From an uncultured bacterium (GTDB taxonomy: Bacteria; Actinomycetota; Coriobacteriia; Coriobacteriales; Coriobacteriaceae): 64,000 nt of DNA. The stretch covers positions 131,100 to 195,099 of the forward strand of contig CAJMPU010000001.1 in the NCBI GenBank assembly GCA_905215505.1. Direction: 5' to 3'. The notes below the pieces were generated by a model. It ran no database searches, was not told the origin of the DNA, and saw nothing but the letters and a program-made list of their open reading frames with translations. This document shows, piece after piece, positions 34,036 to 42,703 of the stretch. The translations under genes and the position numbers were made by a program. Numbering within the stretch: the first letter of the stretch is position 1; every line of letters begins with the position of its first letter.

Positions 34036-34272
34036 ATGCGCGCGATGACAGAGATTGAGTGGCTGGACGGCCGTGTGACGAAGGTGCCGGAGCTCGCCCT
34101 GGGCGATGCGCTCGGCGAGAGCGTCCAGGCGGAGCTCGATTTCGGGTTCGACGACGTGTTGGAGGGCCTTTGGGTCGAGGTGCGCCATCATGAGGAGCAG
34201 GATAAGGGCGCACTACGGGCGCCCGGGATTTTGCGGCGCAACTCGGCGTGCCGAGTTCGTTTCCGCTGGTAG
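34036..34272 (+). CDS. Small acidic hypothetical protein
   Basis: 78 residues from ATG 34036, with GGAAGGGG about 12 bp upstream. The first ~55 residues (TEIEWLDGRVTKVPELALGD and on) look like a genuine acidic domain; the tail RRNSACRVRFRW looks like read-through. Function unknown. Confidence 0.4.
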   Translation: MRAMTEIEWLDGRVTKVPELALGDALGESVQAELDFGFDDVLEGLWVEVRHHEEQDKGALRAPGILRRNSACRVRFRW

Positions 34273-34303
34273 CGTGGCCGGTTAACCCGGAAGGCGGTCA
34301 CGG

Positions 34304-34350
34304 CCCGCCGTCATACGCGCCTCGCGTGCCGTATGACGGCGGGCGGTTTT
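34304..34350 (+). terminator. Strong hairpin terminator
   Basis: CCCGCCGTCATACG pairs perfectly with CGTATGACGGCGGG around a 12-nt loop, followed by CGGTTTTC. Confidence 0.7.
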
Positions 34351-34373
34351 CGCAGGCAGGGCCGTACGACGCG

Positions 34374-34652
34374 TCAGAACCCGTCGGGCGCGGCGGACGC
34401 CTTGCGCTTCCTGCCGCCGGACGGCGACCCCTTGGGCTTTTTAGGCTTCTCCGGGATGCGCCATACCGGTGCCGGACCGGCGTTGCGGACCTCCCCCTCG
34501 AGCGCTCGCGCGAGCAGCGCGTCCTCGACCCCCGGCGGCGTCAGGCCCAGCAGCGGCCCCAGGAACGTCTCGGTGATGTCGCGGCTGGCGAGCGCCATCG
34601 GGCCCTCCGCGTCGATCACGAGCGCGCCGTTCTCGCGCGCGCTCCAGGCCAT
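34374..34652 (-). CDS. Small hypothetical protein with basic tail
   Basis: 92 residues: MAWSARENGALVIDAEGPMA at the start, a hydrophobic/helical centre (ITETFLGPLLGLTPPGVEDALL), and a Lys/Pro/Arg-rich C terminus (PEKPKKPKGSPSGGRKRK). The basic tail suggests nucleic-acid contact. GGAG precedes the ATG. No family recognised. Its start lies 22 bp from the duplicated DUF4313 fragment. Confidence 0.5.
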   Translation of the reverse strand: MAWSARENGALVIDAEGPMALASRDITETFLGPLLGLTPPGVEDALLARALEGEVRNAGPAPVWRIPEKPKKPKGSPSGGRKRKASAAPDGF

Positions 34653-34673
34653 GAGCTCCGACGGTGTGATCCG

Positions 34674-35058
34674 AGTGGGGCGTGCTCACGGCGAACGTGC
34701 CGTCGGCTTGCTCCGCATGGCCGGCCGCTCGGCGGCGTCCGGGATGGCCCGCTACCCGCTTGTCACGGTCGCCGGGCACGCCCTCGACGGCATGGGCGGC
34801 CTGCCCGAGACCCTCGAGGAGGCTCTCGGCTCGACGGTCGTCGTCGAGTACGAGTCGGGCGGCGACGGCGGCGCGTTCGAGGTGGGGACCGCACCGGCGG
34901 GCTCGGCCGCGCTCGAGCGCCTCATCGCCGCCGCGAGGTCCGAGGCCGACGCGTTGGCGGTCGCCGGCGGATGGGCGGCCGTCCGGGTCGGTTTCGGGGA
35001 CGCCGAGACCATCGACTGCGAGACGGGCCGGACGGTCTACGAAGGCGGGGCGGAATAG
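34674..35058 (+). pseudogene. Truncated duplicate of the DUF4313-like gene
   Basis: Almost identical to 31989-32451 but lacking the first ~134 bp including the start codon, and missing an 85-bp internal segment (equivalent to 32022-32106) between CGGC repeats. This shifts the frame at the junction. The remaining 3' part keeps an open frame to the stop. It is probably non-functional. Confidence 0.75.
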
Positions 35059-35501
35059 CCCCGGGCCGTCGCCCGCACGGGCATGCCGGCGACGGCGTGC
35101 CCGCCGCGGCGTTTCGCGGGGATGCCTCGCGCCATCCCCGGACCCCTGCGCGCCAAAGGGACAAGTCCCCTTGGGACCCCAGACGACCGCCGGCAGGCCG
35201 TGAACGGCAGGCCAATCACTCGGCTTCAACTCGCGATCGCACCGCCGTGTCACGGCCCGCCGGCTCTCGCTCCGGCTCCGTTCGATGGCTCCCCTAGGTC
35301 GCCATCACTGCGCCTCCGCTCGCCTGCCCCGTTGCACTCCGGCCGGTTCGGCCTACGCTTCTCGGGACATGCAAGATATGTATTCCGTGCAACGGAATAT
35401 CTTGCCCGGCAGAAGCCGGGATGTGCGAACCGCTCCGAAGTCGCTCCCGCAGAACCGTGCAACAGCTTTGCCAGCTGTTGCACGGACCCCAGATATGGAA
35501 G
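35059..35501. other. Non-coding region with hairpins beside the relaxase gene; candidate oriT
   Basis: Two strong hairpins: 35371-35405 (GCAAGAT, bulge, ATTCCGT, loop GCA, ACGGAATATCTTGC) and 35455-35485 (CGTGCAACAGCT and complement around TTGCC), with GTGCAAC recurring in both. Such structures beside a relaxase gene are typical of an origin of transfer or of its terminator. No gene is seen here. Confidence 0.45.
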
Positions 35502-36437
35502 TCAGTCCCGGCCTCTTCCGTCATCTGTGCTCTCGCGGGCAAGCTCCCAGGCGGCCCGCATGGCGAGGTCGATCCCCCTTGCCGTGAACCTCATGATCCG
35601 CCCGGTCGAGCGGTTGACGGCGTAGCCGAGCCTCGCGCCGTTGATCTTCCTCGTCTTGCCGAGGGACTCCGAGTGATAGCGGTATTGCAGCGCCCCCCGC
35701 TTGGAGCGGGCGACCTCAATCCCATCGGATTCCAACCGCCTTGCAAACTCCCCGAAGCGGTCGGGGCAGCTTTTGAGCCTCCCGACCTCCTCCGCCCTCT
35801 GGGCGATAATCGCTCGGACCCTTGCGTTCTCGGACTTGTCGGATCGCCCCTTCTTTGCCATCTCGCGCTCCTCGCGACCGGGCTGGCGCGCGTGCACCTT
35901 TGAGTTCGAGAGGCCCCTTTCGAGTTGCTTCAGACCGTACTCTGCGTCAAGGTCCTTCACCGTTCTCACACGGGATTTCGCCGCCGCCCTCGCCGGCCCG
36001 TCGTTCAGGCGTCGCCCCGTCTCGAGGTCCGTCCTATTGATGGCGAGGTGAGCGGCGAATCGGGCCGATCCATCCGACCTGCACCTCTCCTCATGCAGCA
36101 CGATCACGATCTCCTGGTTGGGATAGCGCTTGGCGATGTAGTCCCTCGCGTACTCCATGCAACGCGAGGGCGTCATCGGCCCGCCGTTGCAGGAGCACTC
36201 GTCCGGGTTGAAGCCGATCACCTGATGCTGCATGTACGTGCACCTTGCGCCCTGTTTCCCGGGCCGGTTGTGCCCGGCCGCCTCCCGGGTAGCGTCCATT
36301 TCCTCGAACCAGCGGTCCTCATTGATGATGTGCTGGGTATCGTGCTCCAGCACTTTCTCCCTATCCCAATCGAAATACCGCTTGAGGTTTTGGAGGTGCT
36401 CCCTGCTCATGACGCTCGTCTGCTTGATTGCGGTCAT
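35502..36437 (-). CDS. Relaxase / mobilization nuclease
   Basis: A 311-residue protein. The N-terminal half resembles relaxase domains of mobilizable elements of this class: YMQHQVIGFNPDE, TPSRCMEYARDYIAKRYPNQ, then a VLHEE strand and ARFAAHLAINRTDLETGRRLN, where the family usually has an HxH(x)hhhN metal site. Only one His (AHLAIN) is present, so metal binding may be altered. The C-terminal half is basic and helical and probably binds DNA. The ATG at 36437 follows GAAGGGAG. It acts with MobC and the coupling protein encoded just upstream, nicking oriT to start transfer. Confidence 0.8.
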   Translation of the reverse strand: MTAIKQTSVMSREHLQNLKRYFDWDREKVLEHDTQHIINEDRWFEEMDATREAAGHNRPGKQGARCTYMQHQVIGFNPDECSCNGGPMTPSRCMEYARDYIAKRYPNQEIVIVLHEERCRSDGSARFAAHLAINRTDLETGRRLNDGPARAAAKSRVRTVKDLDAEYGLKQLERGLSNSKVHARQPGREEREMAKKGRSDKSENARVRAIIAQRAEEVGRLKSCPDRFGEFARRLESDGIEVARSKRGALQYRYHSESLGKTRKINGARLGYAVNRSTGRIMRFTARGIDLAMRAAWELARESTDDGRGRD

Positions 36438-36463
36438 TTTCCAACTCCCTTCAAAAGCCGCCG

Positions 36464-38377
36464 TCAGTCGACGAAGAGGCCGGACCATCCATCGGCGGCA
36501 GGTGACTCCGCGGCTTCTTCCTCGAATCCGGGAGTCCAGAGATCGACGCCGTCCGCCCGACCTGCTCGCCTTGATGTCAGCCTGGCCTGGTATTCCATTC
36601 TCTTGGCCGTTTCATGCTCGCGCGTGCCCAGATCGAAATGCCCTTTCGTCGGCATCCGCGTGCAATCGCAGACGGGAGCCCGGAAGCACCCCGCATGTTC
36701 CCTGCCCACACCGTTCTCCGCGGTCTTCACCACGATGACGCCGTCCTTGTCGGGGGACATCTCCGTCCACTCCCAGGTGTGGATCAGGTCGTCGGCATGC
36801 TCGCTATAGGATGTCGACCCTGTGCCGCCCGAGGGCCCCCTGCTCGAGCTGGTTCCCATGGTGTGGCGCGTCGTCTTCCCGGCCAGCTCGGTGAAATACT
36901 GGCGATCCTCGGCCTCGCCCAGCTTCATGGCGACCTTGACGCCGCAGTTTGCCAGGATCTTCTTCCGTCCGTCACGCTCGCCGTACTTGTTCAATTGAGA
37001 GATATTCTGAACCGCACCCATCCAGAATAGGCCATACGAACGTCCAAGGCTTAGAAGGCTCGGCAGGCACTCAACCTTCGGCAGGTTCCCCCATTCGTCA
37101 CCGAGAATGGACACCGGCCTCGGCAGCTTTCCGCCAGTTGCGTCCGCGATGGAATATACGGCGGCATAAAGCTGCTCGAACAGGACCGCCGCGATCGCGT
37201 TGTAGGGGGATCCCTCGTCCATCACATGGAGGAACAGCGCGGTCTTCTCGCTCAAGATTCTCCTCGGATCAATATCATCCCCTGAGGTCATGCGGGCAAT
37301 CGGCGCCGAAGCGTAAATCCTCAGGTTGACCTTCAGCGTGGAGACGATGCTCCTCAGCTCGTTACCGCCACTCGAGATGAACTGCGAGGCACGCGAGCGC
37401 GCCGGATGCTCCTGTGGCAGGGAGCGGAACAGGCCTTTCAGCGGCTCGCATGGGTCTTCGCCGGTCCCCTCCGTCCCCGAGCATATGATGTGATAGACCG
37501 TCGCAAGATGCTTGCAGCTCTGTGAGCAGCCCTCGTCCAGTACGACCAGAAGGATCGTCGCCGCGAGCAGCGATCGCGCGGATTCCGTCCAGTGGTTCGC
37601 CTTCGCATCGTTCTCCCCGACGACGAGCGTACGGGCGACGGCGTCCGCGGCCTGCTCCGCCTCCGACAAATCTCCCCCGTTCGCAAGTCTATCGACCAGC
37701 TCCAGGGGATTGAACGTGTCGCTCCTTTCGGGATGTTGAGCATCCAGCAGAAGCACCCGGTATCCGCGGCGCTCCAGCTCGTCGCCCGTTAACTCGATGA
37801 GTTCACTCTTCACGTCAGACACGATGATGGTCTGCGGGCTTGATTCCCCGTCATCCGCCCCATACGTCAGCAGATCGATTGTTGGAATCAGAAGTGCCCT
37901 GGATTTTCCAGCGCCCGTTGAGCCGTCGAGAAACATATGTCGCCTCGGCTCGAACAGATACTTGGAGCCGAACAACGTCTTCTCAAAACCGTACACGAAT
38001 CCCCTGTTTTTCGGCTGTCCGTGCCCATCCCAAATCTCCGAGCCTTGGATGGTCTCAGGCCCCGATTTCACCCGCGCCTCTCCGAGCACGCCTCCATCGG
38101 CGGCCCGCTCCTTCGAGGAAGCCGATAGCTGCATGAGCATGAATACCAACAAGAACAGGGCAAACGAGGCAAGGCAGCCCGGGATGCAGTGAGGTGCCAC
38201 GTTGGCCCACCACCAGATGATGCTATCCACGCTCAGGGCGAATCCGATTGAGCTGAGCTCGATCGGAAGTCCGAGGACCACGCAATCGAGGGGGATGGCG
38301 ACAAGAGGCGCAAACCCCGCGGTAAGCAGCGCCGCGAAAACCAGCGCCATGACCAGCTTCTGCTTCACGTGAATCAC
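36464..38377 (-). CDS. VirD4/TraG-type coupling protein
   Basis: A 637-residue inner-membrane ATPase that links the relaxase-DNA complex to a type IV channel. Two N-terminal membrane segments (about residues 8-40 and 65-85) are followed by Walker A GSTGAGKS (152-159) and a Walker B-like VSILGDEWGNLPKV. An acidic C-terminal tail (EEEAAESPAADGWSGLFVD) may bind the relaxase. It is unusual for an element without its own secretion genes to carry a coupling protein. It sits between mobC and the relaxase gene in one operon. Confidence 0.9.
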   Translation of the reverse strand: MIHVKQKLVMALVFAALLTAGFAPLVAIPLDCVVLGLPIELSSIGFALSVDSIIWWWANVAPHCIPGCLASFALFLLVFMLMQLSASSKERAADGGVLGEARVKSGPETIQGSEIWDGHGQPKNRGFVYGFEKTLFGSKYLFEPRRHMFLDGSTGAGKSRALLIPTIDLLTYGADDGESSPQTIIVSDVKSELIELTGDELERRGYRVLLLDAQHPERSDTFNPLELVDRLANGGDLSEAEQAADAVARTLVVGENDAKANHWTESARSLLAATILLVVLDEGCSQSCKHLATVYHIICSGTEGTGEDPCEPLKGLFRSLPQEHPARSRASQFISSGGNELRSIVSTLKVNLRIYASAPIARMTSGDDIDPRRILSEKTALFLHVMDEGSPYNAIAAVLFEQLYAAVYSIADATGGKLPRPVSILGDEWGNLPKVECLPSLLSLGRSYGLFWMGAVQNISQLNKYGERDGRKKILANCGVKVAMKLGEAEDRQYFTELAGKTTRHTMGTSSSRGPSGGTGSTSYSEHADDLIHTWEWTEMSPDKDGVIVVKTAENGVGREHAGCFRAPVCDCTRMPTKGHFDLGTREHETAKRMEYQARLTSRRAGRADGVDLWTPGFEEEAAESPAADGWSGLFVD

Positions 38378-38722
38378 CTAACCCCTTGCGCGGGCGAGCA
38401 GGTCGTTGACCCAGCCCACCGCGGTCGAGACGATTGAAGTCGCCCGGTTGAGGTTGTTGAGGACCACCGGGTCGGGGCCGTAGGTATTGAGGGCACGGAC
38501 CGCCTGGTTGAGATTCGTGCCGATCTTCTTCAGCTCGGTCCTGATGCCGGCAAGCTCCCCCGTATCGGCGACCCTTACCGGCTTCTCGCCGCAGAGCAGG
38601 GCGGCGTCGCGCATGAAGGAAGACGCCGGCATATTCATGGCTGCCGCCTTCTCCTCGATCGCCTTTCGCTGCGCCTCATTCATTCGCACGTTGATGTGCG
38701 TATTCATGGAAGTCATAACCAT
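38378..38722 (-). CDS. mobC: MobC-like mobilization protein
   Basis: A 114-residue ribbon-helix-helix protein: HINVRMNEAQRKAIEEKAAA (about residues 8-27) then the MobC C-terminal pattern LKKIGTNLNQAVRALN (about 66-81). Such proteins bind oriT and help the relaxase open the DNA. It is the first gene of the mobC-coupling protein-relaxase operon and directly follows a perfect 10-bp inverted repeat (38731-38756) that could be its binding site. ATGs at 38716 and 38707 are possible starts. Confidence 0.88.
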   Translation of the reverse strand: MVMTSMNTHINVRMNEAQRKAIEEKAAAMNMPASSFMRDAALLCGEKPVRVADTGELAGIRTELKKIGTNLNQAVRALNTYGPDPVVLNNLNRATSIVSTAVGWVNDLLARARG

Positions 38723-38730
38723 CCAATCTG

Positions 38731-38756
38731 GACGGGGCCGGCACAGCGGCCCCGTC
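38731..38756. promoter_or_regulatory. Perfect inverted repeat upstream of mobC
   Basis: GACGGGGCCG and CGGCCCCGTC around GCACAG. It may be an operator, a transfer-origin hairpin, or the terminator of the upstream gene, though it lacks a T run. Confidence 0.55.
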
Positions 38757-38760
38757 TCCT

Positions 38761-39039
38761 TTATTTAGTTGACATTGTTTGAAGCAACTGGCCGATGCGC
38801 CCAATCCTTGCCCGCGCCCATACATCAAAGGGAACTCCTGGCAATGTTCCGAGATGTAAACGGTATGGACGCCATTGCTCGCTGTAGACATCAAGAGCAT
38901 CGAGCAGGCGTTTCCGTTCCCAGATGAGCTCCGCGGCCGAAAGCAATGGAAGGTCTCTGTTCTCGGCTCGAGCGAGCTCATCAGAAGACAAGCATGGGCT
39001 GGGCACCCGGTACCCACCGATGCAGGGCCCGGGTTCCAT
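38761..39039 (-). CDS. Small hypothetical protein downstream of the DnaB-like gene
   Basis: 92 residues from ATG 39039, starting 2 bp after the DnaB-like gene stop, with GAGG about 10 bp upstream. It has a charged helix (SAAELIWERKRLLDALDVY), an aromatic patch (EQWRPYRLHL) and a C-terminal WARARIGRIGQLLQTM. No family recognised. Its tight spacing suggests a role with the ATPase, perhaps in replication of the excised circle. Confidence 0.6.
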   Translation of the reverse strand: MEPGPCIGGYRVPSPCLSSDELARAENRDLPLLSAAELIWERKRLLDALDVYSEQWRPYRLHLGTLPGVPFDVWARARIGRIGQLLQTMSTK

Positions 39040-39041
39040 GA

Positions 39042-39908
39042 TTATTTGACCTCGCAAAATGTTGCCGCTGGGGCATCAAACTCGAACTCCACAACACCGC
39101 ATGAGCCATATCGATTTTTCGTAACCGATGCAATCACGGGGCGTTTTTTTAAAATCATATTGGAGTTCCGCTCTTCGGTCCTATTTCCTTTAATCGATAG
39201 AGACATAACGATATCAGCAGAGTACTCGAACATATTGCACCCCCCAATTGCCTGTAAACCAGTAGTTTGTTTGTCGTAGTTCGTCCGGTTAATCGAGGAT
39301 ATAGCGAAGAGCGGGCAATGAGTCTCGTCCACAATTCTGCGAAGCTCGGAAGCGACAAGCTTGAGCCCAATACGTTCATCGACAGTTCGGAGATCTTGAG
39401 GAAGCGCGACAATTTGAGCGTAGTCGACAATCACCAACGGAGGTTCGCCGTATTTAGCTGCAACTTTCTCGATGGGCTGGCGCATCCCGTCTTTCTCGAT
39501 TTCACCGGACACTATAAACATACGGTCGGCGATACTGCCGGCATAAACTTCGACCATCTTGTCAAAAAGCTCGCGTTTGTCCGCGGACATATCGCCACCA
39601 TACATATCATCATAGGTGAGTTCGCCGCCCGAAATACGAGTCAAGCTCTTCGCCAGCATGCTGGCACGACTGAGCTCGCCCTCGAAAACGATAACCGGGT
39701 GTCCCCCCATGGCCCAACGGTCGGCTATTTGGTGCATGAATGTGGTTTTACCGGTACCGGGCCCTCCGGGCACAATGCACAGGTACTGGCGTATTCCGCC
39801 GAGAATCGTATCTAGGCCTTGGTGTTCGATATGGCCGAGCGGCTTATTCCTCAAGATGTCAAGTGCGGTTTCATCAAGCCCGATGCTCATCGAATCTACA
39901 GCTTGCAC
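39042..39908 (-). CDS. DnaB/RepA-like replicative helicase ATPase
   Basis: A 288-residue RecA-fold ATPase corresponding to the C-terminal domain of DnaB: Walker A GGPGTGKTT (48-56), Walker B LVIVDYAQIVALP, and an arginine/sensor region NRTNYDKQTTGLQAIGG. The N-terminal primase-interaction domain of DnaB is missing, so it is more like the single-domain helicases of mobile elements. The start is a GTG at 39908 after GGAGGTGAG, overlapping the end of the upstream gene. It may drive replication or loading at the element's origin. Confidence 0.82.
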   Translation of the reverse strand: MQAVDSMSIGLDETALDILRNKPLGHIEHQGLDTILGGIRQYLCIVPGGPGTGKTTFMHQIADRWAMGGHPVIVFEGELSRASMLAKSLTRISGGELTYDDMYGGDMSADKRELFDKMVEVYAGSIADRMFIVSGEIEKDGMRQPIEKVAAKYGEPPLVIVDYAQIVALPQDLRTVDERIGLKLVASELRRIVDETHCPLFAISSINRTNYDKQTTGLQAIGGCNMFEYSADIVMSLSIKGNRTEERNSNMILKKRPVIASVTKNRYGSCGVVEFEFDAPAATFCEVK

Positions 39909-40153
39909 GGCTCGCTCACCTCCAATTCACGAAGGTAAGAAAAGAAACTCGATTCGAGAATATAGATGCGGCGATGGAGCGCGATGGCACGTCCGCTCTC
40001 CTTCATAAGCTTTGACGCCGTAACCGGGCTGAGACCGGTTATCTTACACACTTCCGCGATACCCAAAAGGCGCTCATGGCCCAAGCTGGGACTGAAAGAA
40101 TCCGCAGGTGAAGCCTGTACGGCAGCGTACGGCTCATTCGATTCAACCGGCAT
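39896..40153 (-). CDS. Excisionase-like helix-turn-helix protein
   Basis: 85 residues with a winged-helix/MerR-like DNA-binding motif (LGIAEVCKITGLSPVTASKL, then GRAIALHRRIYIL), typical of excisionases and small element regulators. The start follows AAAGGATT. The gene overlaps the DnaB-like gene by 13 bp. The position near the integrase supports a role in excision or in controlling the replication/mobilization operon. Confidence 0.75.
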   Translation of the reverse strand: MPVESNEPYAAVQASPADSFSPSLGHERLLGIAEVCKITGLSPVTASKLMKESGRAIALHRRIYILESSFFSYLRELEVSEPCKL

Positions 40154-40407
40154 GGTAGAATCCTTTCTGGCTGGCTCGCCCCTCCCCTCGGTCTGCAAAC
40201 TTTGATGGGAAGGGCGGGCGGCTATTAAATTGCGACCAAGTTAATACTCCAAACGTCGGGCTGGTCAGGCGTTTACTTGAAAATCAGTTTAATGCTTTTA
40301 ATTCTTAGTTTTCAATCTTTTTTCAATCTTTCTTCGCTTTTCTTTTGAACTAACATGGACATACCTTCTTACCTGCGTTAACATCATGAAAAACGACAGG
40401 AGGAAAT

Positions 40408-41166
40408 ATGCCACGTCTCCCAGTATCAGGCATGAAGATGAAAAAGGTTAAAGTCGGAACAACTGTTCAGGTCCAAACCGCTGACGAAATCGACTCCCTT
40501 CGCAACACGAAATCGGATTCTATTAGAACCCCCGGCGAGGCAATCGATTTCGTCTTTAAGCTCATCATGAGACTTGACCCCGAGGTTGCGCGCTCTCTAG
40601 ATAAGACCTGTGTCCAAGGCATCTCTTCGATTGACGATGAGCTGAGTCGCCTACGCCATGACGGTTCCGAGAATATGGCCGTCGCATCAAAGCGGCTTCA
40701 ACAGGAGCAGTTTTCCGCACTCCACGAACATCTATCCAATCTGTACGAAGATGATGAGGTCGCCATGGGCATGAGACGAGTAGATCTTCTTGGTGACGAT
40801 TTTGCCGTCTTCCCCTCCGATTGGGTCCTCCTGGAACCCGAAAGCGCTGCAAAGGCATGCAGCCAGGTTAGCGTTATCGAAATTCACGGCGGAGCCGAAT
40901 ACTGCGCCCCTCATTTCGTCTTTTTCCATAACGGCGAGTACGACAAGAACGATAAGCTCGAGAAAGCGACCGAATTATGGCCGCAAATGAAAGACGTCCG
41001 TCGAGATGAAGTGAAGCTCGTGGCGGACGATAACGGCAAGTACCTCAACATGAAGGAACATCTTGCCGCACCGATTATTTGCTACTTTAACCTTCTCGAC
41101 GCTTCGTACTATCAGTCGGTCGAAATGACACCTCCGTATAATGCCGTAATCAATCGAATCCGTTAA
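40408..41166 (+). CDS. Hypothetical protein, possible cargo
   Basis: 252 residues with no family I recognise. It has a basic N terminus (MKMKKVKVGTTVQVQ), a long helical middle (DDELSRLRHDG... ASKRLQQEQFSALHEHLSNLYED) and a C-terminal alpha/beta part (VSVIEIHGGAEYC, FNLLDASYYQ). A strong AGGAGG site precedes the start. The 200-bp upstream region is AT-rich with a TTTTCAATCTT direct repeat (near 40310-40330). It is transcribed alone, toward the integrase, with a shared bidirectional terminator. Its position suggests accessory (defense or maintenance) cargo. Confidence 0.7.
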   Translation: MPRLPVSGMKMKKVKVGTTVQVQTADEIDSLRNTKSDSIRTPGEAIDFVFKLIMRLDPEVARSLDKTCVQGISSIDDELSRLRHDGSENMAVASKRLQQEQFSALHEHLSNLYEDDEVAMGMRRVDLLGDDFAVFPSDWVLLEPESAAKACSQVSVIEIHGGAEYCAPHFVFFHNGEYDKNDKLEKATELWPQMKDVRRDEVKLVADDNGKYLNMKEHLAAPIICYFNLLDASYYQSVEMTPPYNAVINRIR

Positions 41167-41200
41167 AACGGTAGGGCCCCAATTGGGGCCCTATCGTTTT
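41165..41200. terminator. Bidirectional terminator
   Basis: TAGGGCCCC and GGGGCCCTA around AATT, extended by AAAACG and CGTTTT on the two sides. Confidence 0.85.
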
Positions 41201-42476
41201 AACTTTTTAGGAGATCGTCCAGTACTGAAGCAGCCTTCTGGTCGTTTGCCTCGATGAAATGGCTATAGATAGACAGTGTTGTCGATGGGCTGGCATGGCC
41301 CAGACGCGCTTGTATCGTCTTAATATCCGCATTGGCTCCAACGAGCAAAGTTGCTTGAGTATGTCTCAGCTCATGAGGCTTCAGCCCGCTATAACCCGTA
41401 TAGCGGGTACGTTTGACGCCGTCACTCCCAATGACTTCCCTGCTCTCCTCAAAAGTACCGAAGCCGTTTTTCGCCGCAAACAGCCTAAACGCCCTTGAAT
41501 AGTTATGTCCATCCATCCGGGTCACAAGAGCCCGTTTGCCGTTAGCGGCGTCAACGACCCCAATGGAATGGACAATGGGCGTTTCTCCAGTCTGCCCCAC
41601 TGCAAAGGAATCGAACTCACTCCGCTGAATGACTTTCCACCTGTCCAGATAATCGGCAAGTTCATTTCCAACCGAGATCTTACGCCTGCTCATCTTTGAT
41701 TTAGGCGGCCTTAACGTCCTGTCATTCGTGTACTGCTTTACTACCCTTAGCGTCCTGGCTTCAGGGTCATAGTCTTCCCATGAAAGACCCAGGGCTTCCC
41801 CCTTCCTCAAACCGCAGAGAAGCAGAAGCATTGTGCATGTGATAAAGGAAGATGGCTTCTCCTCCAAAAGGACGGCAAGAAGCCTTGCCGCCTCATCGGC
41901 GCTCAGCGCCTTACGAGCCTCGACATTCTGCTTGGGCAGCTTCACTCCCCTACAAGGGTTTTTGCCCACAAGGTCGTTATCGACGGCATCCTCCATTATC
42001 TGTTTGAGCTTGATGTGGATGCGGCGAATTTCACTTTCGCTGAATCGGCCTTCTTTTCTAGCCTTGGCATAAGCAGTGCGAACGTCATCCGATTTAAGCC
42101 GAGTGAGATCGGGATTGCCGAACAGCTCGCGTATGTGACGAATGTCCAAACCTTCACGCTCGTAAGCAAGAGGTGATCCCATGGTCGACTCCCTGTTCGC
42201 GTGAAACCTGTCCGCATAATCCGATAGGCCCAGAGGACCATTGCCACGGTTGGAAGCGCCCTCAAGCTCAGCTCTATAGGCCTCCAGCGCCTTGGTGACT
42301 TCACTCGGCCAGTTTTTCGGGTTCTTGCTTCTGCAGTGAACCCTGCGTGACGGACTACGGCGGTACCGTCCTGTCTCCGGGTCTTTTCCCAGGGAGAAAT
42401 AAATCCGATAGACGCCTTTGCTCTTATCGATACATTCCGATGTGCCGCGAGCGGTCTTTTTTATCAATCCCTGCAA
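41199..42476 (-). CDS. int: Tyrosine-family site-specific integrase
   Basis: A 425-residue phage-type integrase. N-terminal arm-binding region (about residues 1-70), SAM-like core-binding domain (about 75-165), then the catalytic domain with the first Arg in LCGLRKGEALGLSW, HELRHTQATLL, LGHASPSTTLSIYSHF (His and nucleophile Tyr). The start is a TTG at 42476, 7 bp after GAGG. It is next to the right attachment site, as expected for an integrase targeting the tRNA-Thr 3' end. Confidence 0.93.
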   Translation of the reverse strand: MQGLIKKTARGTSECIDKSKGVYRIYFSLGKDPETGRYRRSPSRRVHCRSKNPKNWPSEVTKALEAYRAELEGASNRGNGPLGLSDYADRFHANRESTMGSPLAYEREGLDIRHIRELFGNPDLTRLKSDDVRTAYAKARKEGRFSESEIRRIHIKLKQIMEDAVDNDLVGKNPCRGVKLPKQNVEARKALSADEAARLLAVLLEEKPSSFITCTMLLLLCGLRKGEALGLSWEDYDPEARTLRVVKQYTNDRTLRPPKSKMSRRKISVGNELADYLDRWKVIQRSEFDSFAVGQTGETPIVHSIGVVDAANGKRALVTRMDGHNYSRAFRLFAAKNGFGTFEESREVIGSDGVKRTRYTGYSGLKPHELRHTQATLLVGANADIKTIQARLGHASPSTTLSIYSHFIEANDQKAASVLDDLLKS

Positions 42477-42494
42477 TCATATCCCTCGTTAGAT

Positions 42495-42587
42495 TTTCGA
42501 TTAGGCTTGCTGGCAAAGCTTTAAAGGCTTTGCCAGCAAGCCTAATCGAAACTTTTCACACTTTCAAGTCTCACTAAGTGTGAAAAG
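42495..42587. repeat. Two adjacent long inverted repeats upstream of int
   Basis: A 25-bp perfect stem (42495-42519 with 42527-42551, loop TTTAAAG), followed by CTTTTCACACTT (42552-42563) inverted at 42576-42587. They lie between int and the right attachment site. Further out, ATTTACCTGCATTTA-type repeats (about 42636-42656) may be integrase arm sites. Confidence 0.7.
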
Positions 42588-42703
42588 AGTGGGAAATCCG
42601 ATTCTAATAGCTAGCTCGGTATTTGCTATTTACCTATATTTACCTGCATTTATTTTAAATTCAGTGAAATTGGTCTTATCTCGGTAAATGCAAAAGTCCC
42701 GTA

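Noticed and set aside
34333..35058. Complete 241-codon gene covering the DUF4313 duplicate
   Set aside because: The first ~115 codons run antisense to the 34374-34652 gene and do not resemble the parent gene; the match begins only at 34674.
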